64,000 bases of DNA from Schizochytrium sp. TIO01 (taxonomy: Eukaryota > Sar > Bigyra > Thraustochytrida > Thraustochytriidae). Below the pieces are notes generated by a model that made no database searches, was not told the DNA's origin, and worked only from the letters and a program-made list of their open reading frames with translations. The translations under genes and the position numbers were made by a program. Positions 24,201 through 35,300 of the stretch are shown here, piece by piece (position 1 is the first letter of the stretch; the number at the start of each line of letters is the position of its first letter). The stretch spans positions 2,557,001 to 2,621,000 of the forward strand of contig SMSO01000033.1 of the NCBI GenBank assembly GCA_004764695.1, given 5' to 3'.

Positions 24201-24498
24201 CTGAAATGAAGCACCGAATAGAGACTTTTCAAAACTTACTTCAATCTAGTGAGGTTCTTGCATCCCTTGAGTGCATCTGCGAGGGCCTGAGCCTGCACAG
24301 CGCATATGCTCTCGCAAGCCAGCCTATGTTTGTTGGAGATCAAGGTATGCGATTCTCAGTTCATTAGTTCTAAATCTTAGCTTTAAAATAAATTGCTCAA
24401 AGGCCATGCCTCGATCTTCTACCCCTCTCTCCAGCATGCACTTACCAGACCTCCGTCGTACCATTGGTGATTTCCCCAATACTCCGTGCAGTCGTCAT
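18248..24498 (-). CDS. LRR–protein kinase–RING/RING2 fusion protein, ten exons
   Basis: Exons on the minus strand: 24498–24446, 24323–24240, 23869–23786, 23369–23286, 22871–22788, 22346–22263, 21887–21804, 21464–21381, 21232–21080, 20930–18248. All introns are GT…AG, and the total is 3477 nt, exactly 1158 codons plus TAG. Residues 18–214 are seven ribonuclease-inhibitor-type LRRs (consensus LSxNNIGxEGAKAVAKAL), one per exon. Residues 270–650 are mostly helical. The kinase domain is about 680–905: Lys in TLVLKQF (707), HCDIKPEN (800–807), GDFDG where DFG is expected (820), APE (844), and no clear Gly-rich loop. RING1 is 915–970. A cysteine-free helical linker follows, then a RING2-like zinc domain at 1043–1092. 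The likely role is a sensor or scaffold coupling ligand recognition to phosphorylation and ubiquitin transfer; this is inference. An in-frame TGA lies just upstream of the 24498 ATG. Confidence 0.8.
21381..24323 (-). repeat. Tandem array of seven 84-bp LRR exons with duplicated flanking introns
   Basis: Seven exons of exactly 84 bp sit at spacings of about 420–525 bp. Each starts with the third base of a codon and ends after the second base of a codon, so any unit can be gained or lost without a frameshift. Copies at 21804, 22263 and 22788 share about 100 nearly identical bases, including intron sequence beyond the acceptor (GTACGAGTATTTT, ATTCGTTGTGCAATACAA). The introns at 22347–22787 and 23870–24239 also match in several blocks. 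The 24240 copy is the most diverged, losing the NNIG motif. Confidence 0.85.
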
Positions 24499-25388
24499 TG
24501 TCTTTCAGTCTTAACCTTGAGCAGACGTATCACGCTTTCCGTCTTTTGCGTTCCTTTCTTTTGCACGATCAAGATCAGATGGCCTGCTCTCGCTAGAGAA
24601 CAGCAACTCGAACTTCAAAGCCTCAAGGAAGAACGGACTCCGCGTGAATAAGCGCGAGTGTCTTTGCAGAGCAGAGCGAGCCCGTCCGCCCAATCAACGC
24701 GACGTGTGGCTCGGGAGAAACCGCGGGTGTATCGAGCGCGCTCGCTTCCTTCTGTTCAGGCTTTGCCGGCTTCGGCGCGAACATATCTCCCTGCCTTATT
24801 CTTGGAGGTCCGTTGGATCAACTTTTTCCTGAGAGCGCAAATGCTAAAAATGGATTCTAGGAGTCGACCCATTGCGGCCCTACGCGTGTTCAAGGTCGTA
24901 GTAATTGGTTGCATAGAAGGCCTTGAATGGGGCAGCTGCAACTATTTAGTGAATACGTAGATGAGGAAAAGTCGCTTGTAATAGCCTTTTTGCTTTGAGC
25001 ATGGGCAAGTAGTATTGAAAGCCTGAAATATGTCCCATTGTGTAAACGTCACGTCAGTAAGCAAGGTACTTGTATTTGCTCTATATATATATACACACTA
25101 TTGAGTTGAGGCCGTCTTTACGAGCTCAGTGAACGATATATTCGTATAAGTATATAAATGTTGCCTTTCATGGATTGATCGTGCGAGGGGGTAGAGGAAG
25201 ATTTCATCATGATTACCGTGACTGGAGAGGCAACCAGAAGGACACTGAAGGCCATACTTTGGGAGGGGAAGGAGGGCTCATCTACGAATAAAGGCTTTTA
25301 TGAAACAGGGGACGCAATATATGCTCAGGAGACGCCGCAACAGTTCGGGTGACTAGACCCGGATACTATTTGACCATGATATGCAATC
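24499..25388. other. Upstream region of LRR–kinase gene
   Basis: Moderately GC-rich from 24500 to 24850, as expected of a promoter/5' UTR for the minus-strand gene. A (TA)n run follows at 25081–25094, then AT-rich DNA. A 100-codon ORF at 24658–24960 (+) shows no recognisable domain. Confidence 0.4.
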
Positions 25389-27577
25389 CTAAAACCTCAG
25401 CGAAAACAGCAAGGCCACAATGCTGGCAATGAGCCCTTCTTGAGATACTTCTATTCTTGGATAGTTTTCATAATCTCTTTCTCTGACCTGCAGGGTTCGT
25501 TGTTGAGCTTTTAGAAAGCCCCTTCCGTCGCTGGTCTTCTTCGCGACCTTTGAATCCCCCTTTTGAACGTGCAACATTTCTAAGCTCCCAGCGTACAGGA
25601 ACACCGTGGCATCACTTCTGACTCGTCCTGTAAAACCAGTAGTTTCAAGGGTTTTTCCAGTCTTTGCTATTTGAAAAGAAGATGCACAATCAGAGGAATA
25701 TTTGATGAGCCAAAGAGCTTGGTCAAAGTATTCTTGGTCATAGTGCTTGCAGATACTTTAAGACTCAGCGAAGCATGTATGTTGAAAGTCCAGCACCTGA
25801 ATACGGAAGTTTTCCTTGGCTATAAATATGAAGGGTTGGTGTAGAGTAGAACTCCGGCAGAGACGATAATTCAAAGGCTGAAACGTACGGTACTTTATAT
25901 TTCTACCCAGTGCGATCTAGTGAATTTTAAAAAGCATCTAGAACAAGCCTGTGTAGAGCCCCATTTGAATTTGTATGGAGGTCTCCAAAGAGTCCTTTCG
26001 AACCAAAACGTATATTTGGGACTGAGTGGATCGCTGGTACATCCATGAGTCCTGTAATCGAAGAGTCCGCTCAGAACCTGAAGAAAATGCGGTGTCAGAG
26101 CCATCACTTTCTACCACGAGAAAAAGATTTGACGGTTTCAAATTTGGCTCGCGTGTTGCCATCCTGGTTTGTTCCCAACCAAAGAACCTGACGCCTATTC
26201 TTTCCTTAGGGTCCTGCATTAATTTTGTCCAGAGGCTGCTTAGCATTGATTCGGGTCCATCCTGGCAAAAGACTTTAAAGATTTGAATCCTTTGCGACAT
26301 TAATTCTCCATCGGCTCGGGACCCGACGTCTTCAGTCAGATCAACTACAGTCCCGTGGGGGAATTCAAAAGTATCATTAACGGGGGTACACCTTGCACTG
26401 TAGCTTATTGTCTCCTGTATCAGCGGGCGCGTCCCATGCGTGATACTGCATTGTGAAGGAGATTTCTGACATCGAGAAAACCATCATAGCCGTTTGAATT
26501 GTTAAAGTGCTCAAAGTTTTATACCTTGGTAGATGAATCAATTGGAATATCACAAGCTGCTTGCGGGAAGACCCTTTCGCTCTGTGTCTCAAAGGCTTGT
26601 TGTTTCGCTTGTGCAATAACAACCTGCCGTTTTCTTGATTTCGACGAGACTAAGCAGCACATTTTATACCCTTTGCATGGATGGTATTGTGAAGAATGGC
26701 AGCCTTCCCATCTCACATATTCCATCTCAGAAATCAGACTATATGTGGAGGAACACAGAGCCTCTATCTGGAGAGTTGTGTTATAGGAAGTGTCATAGAC
26801 TTCATGGGTATGTACACGTATATGATCGTGTAGTTTGTGATTGTAAGCATCTGGTTACGAAGTATCATATATGGAATAAGAACTCATTTTCTATTAATTC
26901 TTTCATTTAAAAAGTGGTGAGTATTCATGACTTTCGGTGTTTTGTCAAGCCCATGCATGCATTTGGGAATGGAGTCCGCAACCGTGGCGAGATGATGATA
27001 GCCTACCTGTGAGGTTTCAATAGCAGGATGTATAAATCTCTTCAGATCAAACTTACGTTTGACTCCATCATGGTATAGTCAATTTGGGCTAGATGATGAG
27101 TTTCTTGCGAGAATCTACTATGCCTGACACGCAGAGCATCAAAGAGGATAAGAATTTGCAAATATAATTTCTCAATTTCAAATAAAACCTGTATCTGAAA
27201 AGAAACAGCAGAATTGCCTCTTTCATTTTTTAAAATCATGTAAGACCCTGTGCTTATGTTGTTTTGCAAGTCTAAGAACTCTTCTTAGCAACAAATCAAT
27301 GTACTTAAGATCTACCAGCATCAAAATTTCAAACGTTGACTGAATCACAAGCAAATGGACAAGGTCAAAACAGCTTTATAAAGCTTGAGAGAAGAGCAGT
27401 TAAAGTTCTTATTTAAGCAAGCGCAGAATGACGCCTCCTTCTGACTTTTTGTTTCCACTTCAATCGCATTGTTCATCCAACAATAGAATGCAGTCAAATC
27501 TGACTCGTTGAGTTCAAGTTATCGATATGGTTCGGATTACCTCCCTCCGCCAGCTCCTGCACCTCGTTTGTTTGCAT
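25389..27577 (-). pseudogene. Probable multi-exon gene, possibly decayed, membrane-anchored product
   Basis: Coding-like exons with proper splice sites occur on the minus strand. A start exon may be 27577–27541 (MQTNEVQELAEG, donor GTAATC). Exon 27194–27057 is 46 codons, in phase (FDALRVRHSRFSQETHHL), followed by a 50-bp intron (27056–27007) and an exon from 27006 (YHHLATVADSIPKCMHGLD). A long exon from about 26870 to 26525 is joined by a 59-bp intron (26524–26466) to a frame running from 26465 to 25389. That last frame is interrupted by three stops (near 25940, 25920 and 25765) yet stays protein-like on both sides. It ends in a hydrophobic stretch (VSQEGLIASIVALLFSL) that could be a C-terminal anchor. 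I do not recognise the family. Either extra introns remove the stops or the gene is a relic. Confidence 0.42.
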
Positions 27578-28564
27578 TTGCACGCGAACTATGCGAGATT
27601 AGGCCTAATTATTCATGATCTACGTAGTTTCTTTGCTTCTCTCTATTTCGGTTGGGAGTTCTGCTTTCTGATTTTCATGGTGCGAGAGATTGTTTTGGCT
27701 TGAGTTTTAACCCGAGCTAAACAATTTCAACTTATTACCTTTGACTAGTGAGAGTACGACCTTGGTATATTCTCAAAAACAGTCCTTTTTGATGATACAC
27801 TCGGTGCCTGTGATCTTAAATGAGTTGTTCAAACATAAATCATGCTCAGATGCCACTTTTATTATTATTTTAAAAATAAACCCCAAACTCTGGACTGTGA
27901 TTTTAAGAAAATGTGAGATATGACGTGGTGTTGTAAGCTATCAGAAGGTCTCGTTTATTTAGATCTCGTTGGTCTTCTAATGGAGCTGTCGAATGATGAA
28001 TTGAGCTCTTTGCAGGAAAGTTTTCAAGAAATACTAATTGAAATTACCCAAACATAATTGCAGGTGAGTTGTATGCGACAAATGAATGAAAACATAGTTT
28101 GTGGAGTTGCAATGCCGCCAACACAGGAAGTTGAAAGTATATATTACATTTTAGAAATGGCCATTGTATGTATGAAGGGTGCTGTGCAACAGTATTGGGT
28201 GAGGGGGGGGGGGTTAGTTTTTAATGACCAAGATCTTTGAAGATTTATCGGAGAAAGGGCCACAAGTAAATTAATCAAAGAAAAGTATTGCGAACCGGTT
28301 CCTTATATTACAGTCGATTCAGTTGTCATAATAATTACTGAGATTTGTGTTGATTTGAAGGATTCGTGCGAATTGTGTACTAATTGTGGGCGACCTACAA
28401 GTTATTTCCTATACTTCCTTCACAGTCGTACTAATCTCTACTAGTAGATAAGTACTATCTCTAGAGTAGCAAGCACAACACAAAACAAGAAAAAAGAACG
28501 AGACCTTTCTTTGTTGATTACAATCTTGCAATCAAGGTCTCGATGCAACAGCTGTGAGAACGCA
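27578..28564. other. Intergenic, upstream of RAB3GAP1-like gene
   Basis: AT-rich spacer between two divergent loci. It carries a G9 run at 28204–28212. No supported ORF or RNA gene. Confidence 0.5.
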
Positions 28565-31500
28565 ATGTCAGAAATGGAGGCACCCGAGTGGGCAGATTAT
28601 TCTAACGCAAGCGCGGCTGAGACCTTTGTGGCAGCCTTGGAGATGCTCTTGGCGCAGTGGGGTCTTTCGGATGCGCTCCAAGCTCGGCCGGCTTCTCCAG
28701 CAAACTCTAAACTGCGATTTCGAGCAGATTCTGAAGCAAACGGTGACCACTCGGAGCGAATAATACACCAAAACAAGAACTCCACGACTGAGGATCTCAA
28801 CTTCAGAAAAGATAACATCTCAGGTGAGCTAAATCGTCATGGGTATGCTGAAGTTGAGGGCGAAGACGAAGATGATGACGATCTTGTAGAATATAGATCA
28901 GAAGAATTACCCCTGGGAAAAGATAGATATTCAGTGCTCTATATTCCACATCCCGATGGAGCTTTTGCTCGTGTTCCTGTGAGCCCTGTAGAGGCTCGCC
29001 TCTCCCTCGCAGAAGTCATGCTCCTTACAACGTCGCCAGAATTTCGTCCTTTGGAGCAGCCTTCTACTCTAGAACAACTCTTTGGTGTCGCAGAGTACGT
29101 GGTCTTGAGTCCAACACAACGCCGTGCAAACCTGAATGATGTATCGTTGTTGCTATCCAGTGCATCATTGGCATTACCGACTTGCGCAAGACCCGTGCCG
29201 TGTTTTGTGCCAGTTCCGAGAGGATCAACGGGTGATATCTCTTCACCTGTCAGTTCTCACGAAGGAAGCCGAAATGCACTTAAACGTCGCCTTCAAGGAG
29301 TAGTATATAAGTTATTACCACAGTTGCAGAAATCCACTATATCTTACTACGGAACATGGACAGCAAGTTCTGAAAGCAATCCTGGCACTGTGATTCATTT
29401 CAACTCGGTTGAGCAACGCCTTGGTGATGTTCCCAAGACACTTAGATCACTATCTGGGATCTGTAGGCTTTTTCGCGGGAAATTGGGCCAGCACTCTCTC
29501 GGCAGTAGTCATCATGGCCAGAAACAAAACGCTGGATTTAATAATCGGTCAAATAATGAACATTCGGACAAGCGTCTCTCGTCAGGAGATGTACTAGTGA
29601 GCATTCGTTATACATACGAAGGGCGCCGCCATTGGAACCCTCATTTTCTCACTAATCCATCTGCTGATGCGCACACAAGAGCAACCAATTGGACAGAATG
29701 GCATGATAGTGATCTGAGTTGGCGGCTCCATCTTGATCATTTTGGCAAGCCTCCAGCAATAATTGCCCTGCGCGGTGGTTTTGGCCGCCCTCCATTGTGG
29801 GGACCACTTTCAGATCCTATTGCAAATGTTGGCTTGCAGATTCTTTGGCCTGCGTTTTCTGATGATCAAGTAGTAGATAATGAGACAATCTGTACACTTA
29901 TACCCGAAAGTGCGCCGACCTGGGTGGTTGAAGCCTGTATAGATGCTGAGCTACAAGACTCAGAAGTTGACTATGGAAATGAGTCATTAGCCCCTGAAGA
30001 TGTCTACTACGGCCACAATAGGGAAGCTGATCATGATTGTGAGGAGAACTCATCTGCTTCTTCCAGCAGCGAAGATAAGAGCGTTGTAGAAAATGAAGCT
30101 ACTTGTCCTCTTTCTAGCTCCGTAAGATACTTGCAAATAATGGTAGACGCATCAATGTCAGATCATTATCGGAACGCCTTGCTTTCACGACTGCCACAGG
30201 ATGAGGAAGATGTTGAAAGGGAGTATCATCAGCAACATAACAGGGGATACCAAACACGAATGAACAATCAAAGTTTTGACCAACAACCTGGAGGACCAAC
30301 GCAGGCACCGGCTCGAGCAGGACGCGGTGCGCGCAATACCTCGCTTGAGGAAGCACGCATTCAAGGCCTCATTAAGGACCTTTTTACTTCTTCTCCAGAC
30401 GCAGAGTTGCCTCGAACCGTATTAGTTCAACTTCAGCGATTAAAACAACTGTACATGGAAGGTTCACTAACAAACCATGAATTTAGAGATGCAAAGGAGC
30501 GCATCCTTATTGAAGCTGGACGTGCTGGCCCTGATCTAGATTATGGTATGTCTTCACAGTGGGCAGATGAATCATCCGCACAATTTAACGTTTTGCAACG
30601 CCCATGTCCAGAGTGCTGGTTGTGCTCACCAGAAAGTTGCTTAAAAACGCACCGTGTTCCAGCAACGCGCGCGGCGACCAGCGTAAAAGGTGCCCCAGAG
30701 GGATCCCTACTGTCTGTTCTTGCCTTGCGCATTATTCCTGAATTTGGTGCCAGCATGAGCGCTGCGTCCGCTTTATGGCGAGCGTTTGTGGCAGAGCTAA
30801 GATGGTATTGGGAAAATGCTGTTCTTATTCCTGTCAACGCCAGTAGTCGGAATCCGCTGGAGCCTGTGGACCATCAGGATTGTATTTTACACCAAAAATT
30901 AGCGCTCTTGAACCTCTGTATTGCTGCTCGCGCTCATGCTCAATTTAATCACGAGTCTAGGTTAGATGAAGTAGCAAGTTTAAGTAACACGGGTATAGCG
31001 AAAGCAAAAGGGGTCGAACTCAGCGGATCCGTGTCTGGTAATAGAAATGATGATTGCAAAGGCATAGCAGAGGACAAAAACGTTTACGAGGGCCTAGAGG
31101 AAGAGGGTTCAGACACCTTCTTTGACGCTGCCTCATCTAGTCCTATATCCCCATCACACACGGCACAAACGGTTGGAGGTTTGAGTGTTCCTTGGACAAT
31201 CGAAAACAGTCTCATGACCGAGGATATGGTTCGTGAGCGCACAGAACTTATGAGCTCACTTGCTTTGAAGCAAAATACTGCAGCTTTGCACAAAGAGATG
31301 CTTTCGACGTCTTTGCGTTCAGAAATTTCTGCGTTCAAGGCAGCTAATGTGGAAGCAACTTTTGAGGATTTTAAGCGTTTTAAAGGGCGCACACGCATGC
31401 TTGGGGACTTTTGGAGAAAGTTGTGGGATGAGACCGAGGCAATGACCTTGCGCGACCAAGTTCGGCAGAACCCCACTTTGTTTGTTCATGCGGCCGAAGC

Positions 31501-32155
31501 AGAGAAAATTCTTCACTTCTTTGAGACCATGTCGCCAAATGCTGCTTTAAGTGACTTATTTCTTGTCGGTCTGCAATCTGCCATTTATGTCTTGAAAAAT
31601 GCAATTGATTCATTCATGAATTATCCAGAGATTCACTCAATCTTATCCCGCAATCTGATGATGGCATCCTCGCAGCTTGGCCGCCTTGATGCAGTACAAA
31701 GTCCAAAACCTGGGTCGCCTTCTCGCCGAGGCCGAGCGCTTGAGCAAGAACTAAAGTTACAAAGGCTTGTTCGTCAGGCAGCTCTTGACGGTTTAGCACG
31801 TACTGAGTTGCTTTTGAGCCTTGCTGCGTCGCTTTTGCATAAGTTTCCTCCGTCTGTTGTGGAGAGTATGTTGACAGAAGAAGAAGCGACTGGTCGTCTT
31901 GTTGCAACTTTGGAGAAGTCTGCCATTGCAGAGCGTCAGCACATTCGATCGCTCTTATTTCCCGAGTCGGTCATGGACTCACTTTCTGTTCCAGAGCCTG
32001 ATCGCCGCGAGTATATTCTCCGAGCGCTAGCACGTCGTGGTGGTTTTCGCGGTGCATCTTCATGGGTACGCCCCGGGGCAAACCGTATGTATGTAGCTAT
32101 GACTCATAATTCTTTTGTGTTGGCAACTTCTCTCACTGAGACAGCCTTTGCGTAA
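28565..32155 (+). CDS. RAB3GAP1: Rab3 GTPase-activating protein catalytic subunit-like (RAB3GAP1)
   Basis: In animals RAB3GAP1 pairs with RAB3GAP2 as GAP for Rab3 and exchange factor for Rab18, acting in vesicle traffic and autophagy. This protein is 1196 residues from ATG 28565 (the upstream frame opens only at TTG 28511), close to but longer than the roughly 980-residue human protein. Recognisable blocks are FGRPPLWGPLSDPIANVGL near residue 420, RPCPECWLCSPESCLKTHRVP near 678, ILHQKLALLNLCI, then EISAFKAANVEATFEDFKRF near 917 and HAAEAEKILHFFETM near 975. The last two mirror the human EMESFKAANPGCSLEDF and EAEKVLHYL motifs in the catalytic C-terminal region. Acidic and Ser-rich inserts account for the extra length. 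Single exon, convergent with GCNA, 244 bp between the stops. No RAB3GAP2 is in this window. Confidence 0.82.
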   Translation: MSEMEAPEWADYSNASAAETFVAALEMLLAQWGLSDALQARPASPANSKLRFRADSEANGDHSERIIHQNKNSTTEDLNFRKDNISGELNRHGYAEVEGEDEDDDDLVEYRSEELPLGKDRYSVLYIPHPDGAFARVPVSPVEARLSLAEVMLLTTSPEFRPLEQPSTLEQLFGVAEYVVLSPTQRRANLNDVSLLLSSASLALPTCARPVPCFVPVPRGSTGDISSPVSSHEGSRNALKRRLQGVVYKLLPQLQKSTISYYGTWTASSESNPGTVIHFNSVEQRLGDVPKTLRSLSGICRLFRGKLGQHSLGSSHHGQKQNAGFNNRSNNEHSDKRLSSGDVLVSIRYTYEGRRHWNPHFLTNPSADAHTRATNWTEWHDSDLSWRLHLDHFGKPPAIIALRGGFGRPPLWGPLSDPIANVGLQILWPAFSDDQVVDNETICTLIPESAPTWVVEACIDAELQDSEVDYGNESLAPEDVYYGHNREADHDCEENSSASSSSEDKSVVENEATCPLSSSVRYLQIMVDASMSDHYRNALLSRLPQDEEDVEREYHQQHNRGYQTRMNNQSFDQQPGGPTQAPARAGRGARNTSLEEARIQGLIKDLFTSSPDAELPRTVLVQLQRLKQLYMEGSLTNHEFRDAKERILIEAGRAGPDLDYGMSSQWADESSAQFNVLQRPCPECWLCSPESCLKTHRVPATRAATSVKGAPEGSLLSVLALRIIPEFGASMSAASALWRAFVAELRWYWENAVLIPVNASSRNPLEPVDHQDCILHQKLALLNLCIAARAHAQFNHESRLDEVASLSNTGIAKAKGVELSGSVSGNRNDDCKGIAEDKNVYEGLEEEGSDTFFDAASSSPISPSHTAQTVGGLSVPWTIENSLMTEDMVRERTELMSSLALKQNTAALHKEMLSTSLRSEISAFKAANVEATFEDFKRFKGRTRMLGDFWRKLWDETEAMTLRDQVRQNPTLFVHAAEAEKILHFFETMSPNAALSDLFLVGLQSAIYVLKNAIDSFMNYPEIHSILSRNLMMASSQLGRLDAVQSPKPGSPSRRGRALEQELKLQRLVRQAALDGLARTELLLSLAASLLHKFPPSVVESMLTEEEATGRLVATLEKSAIAERQHIRSLLFPESVMDSLSVPEPDRREYILRALARRGGFRGASSWVRPGANRMYVAMTHNSFVLATSLTETAFA

Positions 32156-32399
32156 GGACACGTAGATGTGAACGGTGGTTAGCTTTGTAATAAAGAATCT
32201 TGGGAGTGCTGATTAACAGTTAGAAGTTTTCAGTTGGATTTGCTTGCTTTCTAATAAGATGCGGAGAAATTGCTCGTTTTACTTCTCTAGGAACCTGTTG
32301 GTTTGTTGGTATGTTGATTAATTGTTTAAGACTTTAGTATAAATTTAAGGATGACGAAAACCAACTATGGAGTTAGAGGCATTGAAGTTGATGAGTAAA

Positions 32400-35300
32400 T
32401 TACTGTGCAGCTTTGAATTCTTTCCAGCGCTCAGCAAGAATACCCATGACTTTGCTTTTATCATTAACCTCATCAAGGACGGTTTTATAGTTGTCTTTTA
32501 CAAACTGTTGGTACGCGTTAAGCTTCTTCTTTTCGATCTTGTTGCCATTCTCATCAAACTGACCAACAAAAACAAGGCTGCTCCTGCTCTTACACCGGCT
32601 GCAGCACATGCTGTTGACATCAATAGATTTGCTGTGTCGAGTCCATGTTGCTTTGCAGCCAGTGCATTCATAACGAAAGGGTGCGTGGACTTTGTAGTTA
32701 TGGCATGTCGTAACGGGGTAGCGTGGATACACTTGAGTTGCACGCTCGGCCCACTTTACAAACGCTGGGCCGTGTGGAGGTTTCTGTACACCATCAACCA
32801 ACCATGCAGCAGCATGACAAAGTTCGTGTAAAAGTGTCGTGTTGAGGCGCTCTCCATTCGTTATAACCTTGCTCGAAAGTTCGATACGCGCAGAGCGGGT
32901 ACGATCTGATGAGCATTTCATGAAACAAAACCCAGCAGACGATGTCATGCGTGCATTCCACGTGATTTTAAGGTCATATGGGATTTCGCCCCCAAATACT
33001 GTATCGTTGAACTCGGCTAAGAGATCACGAGCAAGCTTTTCCCTGTTCGATTTTGTCACTTTAATGGAGTCCTTGACAGAGGTCCCATTCTGACGCTCCT
33101 TTGAGGTCTTCGAGGCCTTGATTTTGGCAATAGATTTTTCAGCATCGCTCATGTCGCTGAAATCATCGTCGTGGTCGTTCTCACAAAACTCGACACCACT
33201 ACTGCTTTTTGATGATGATGCAACTGACAAAATTTCAACGTCGCTATCGGCATCGGCATCCTCGTCATCCTCATCTTCGTCATCCTCATCTTCGTCGCTG
33301 CTACCTTCGTCGACATAATCCTCATCCTCGTCCTCTTCCTCTGAAAGGTCCTCGTCAGAAGCAATGAAAGAGTCTTCAAGATCATACTCATTTTCACTTT
33401 CTTCGTCTTCATCATCCTCATCAGAGCTTTCAACACGACGAGAAGATCTGATATTTCGTTTTGGCGCCTTACCTTTAGGCATTAGGGGTGTTGATGTTTG
33501 AATACTAAAATTGGACTTTGAAAGTTCGTTCTCATCATTCTCATCATCATCGTCTTCTTCAAAATAGTCGTCATCTTCATCTTCATCAGAAGAAGATAAG
33601 AAGACAACCTTCTGAGGACCTTTACGGGTCGACTTACGAGGAGGAGGTAATGGACTATTTTCATCAAACTCCTCATCAAACTCCTTTGCTGCGGTCGCTT
33701 TATAGGATTTGGGTGGCGGAGTTGATTCGACACGGGGAAGAGGGGTTGATTCGCTCATTGCTAAAGGGGAAGACGATAGATCATAAACAAGCTCCTTTGC
33801 TGCTGTAGCTTTGTAGGATTTGGGTGGCGGGGTGTATTCGCAGGGGGGCAGAGGTGTTGATTCACCAATTGACAAAGGGCTAGTGGGTGGAGTCAAGCGG
33901 AGCGGTGTAGAGGCGGGGACCCTTGTGTGTTCTTTTCCTAGAAAGTCATTGCTTTCAAGTTGCTCGTCCTCATCTTCTTCGTTATTTGTGTGTAAAACAC
34001 GACTCGCGTTTTGGCTCATTTCACGGGATGCCCCGGCAGCGGCCACAGCAGTATTTCTCCTTGGTCGTCGACGAAGTTGTGTTGCGCTTCTTACAGGTGC
34101 AAAAAGAGGACTTTCTTCCTCTTCCTTTTTGTTGCCTGCTTGAATTCTTGTACTAGTAGCTTTCTTCTTTGGAGATGGCGTGTAAATACTATCCTCGTCA
34201 GATTCTCCATCATTCGCGTAGTCCCCATCATCTTGGTCACTTTGCTCATCTTCAAAATCACCATCCGCGTCATCTTGATCAAGATCTATACTACGCGCAC
34301 TACTTGTTGGGGGCAAGACTGCTGTACGTTCTGTGAAGGTTTCATCATTGTCAGAGCTGCTACTGTCGCTAATTGTCGTTGTACCTTTAAGCCCCGCTCC
34401 AGCGCTTTTACTATCCTGTAAATCATCTTCTACATCAGATTCATCGGTTTCACTCAAAGTGCACAAACCCTTTTGTGTTGGGGGCGGTGCCCTTTGTGGC
34501 GGTGTTTGGTTCTCTCCTTGACCTTTAAGGGGAAGGGCAGAGCCTCCTGCACTATTGGTTGCTTTGCTGAAAATGGGTTTCGCTGGACTTGGTGACAGTT
34601 CTCTGTCTTGGATGGAGCTTGCCGTAGACTTGGTTGGGCTCGGTGACATTCCTCTGTCTTGAATGAAGCTTGTAGTAGACTTGGCTGGGCTCGGTGACAA
34701 TTCTCTGCCTTGGATGGAGCTTGCCGTAGACTTGGCTGGGCTCGGTGACATTCCTCCGTCTTGAATGGGGCTTGCCGTAAACTTGGCTGGGCTTGGTGAC
34801 ATTCCCCTATCTTGAGCCAGACTTGGTGCGGCCTTAGGTATGGTTGAAGAGGAGATACGACGTGTTGGTGTTGAATTATCGTTCAAATTGACACAGTTAT
34901 TGAATTTATCGACGAGGTTTTGCTCAAGGAAGCCAGAATCCCGCTCGAAATCGCCTTGTAAGACATCAACGTCTTCCTCTGAAGACAAGGACTGCCGCGC
35001 TGAGACGAATGAGTCTGTATGAATTGGCGAAGAGTCTCCAGCATTGCGTTCATTGAATTGCTGGAAAGGACTTGCACCGAACTGTCTCAAGGCAGCTGGA
35101 GAATCTGCTGAGAAATCTAAGTTTAATCCGTTTCGCAGTGCTTCACACAGATTATCGGTCAAACTGTGATTTGTGTTCTCTTGTTCAATCTTAACTTTTT
35201 TGTCCGATGCTGGCATATCACTTGCCGGCAGGGTAGACGGGTTTCCAATTTTCGGCGACCTTTCTGCAGAATCATCATAGTCCCTAGCAAACGAGCCGTT

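Noticed and set aside
25389-26300. Stop-codon reassignment (TAG/TAA read as amino acid)
   Set aside because: Other genes here end cleanly at TAG (importin, LRR fusion) and TAA (BLOC1S1, fucosyltransferase, RAB3GAP1-like), so a reassigned code does not fit.
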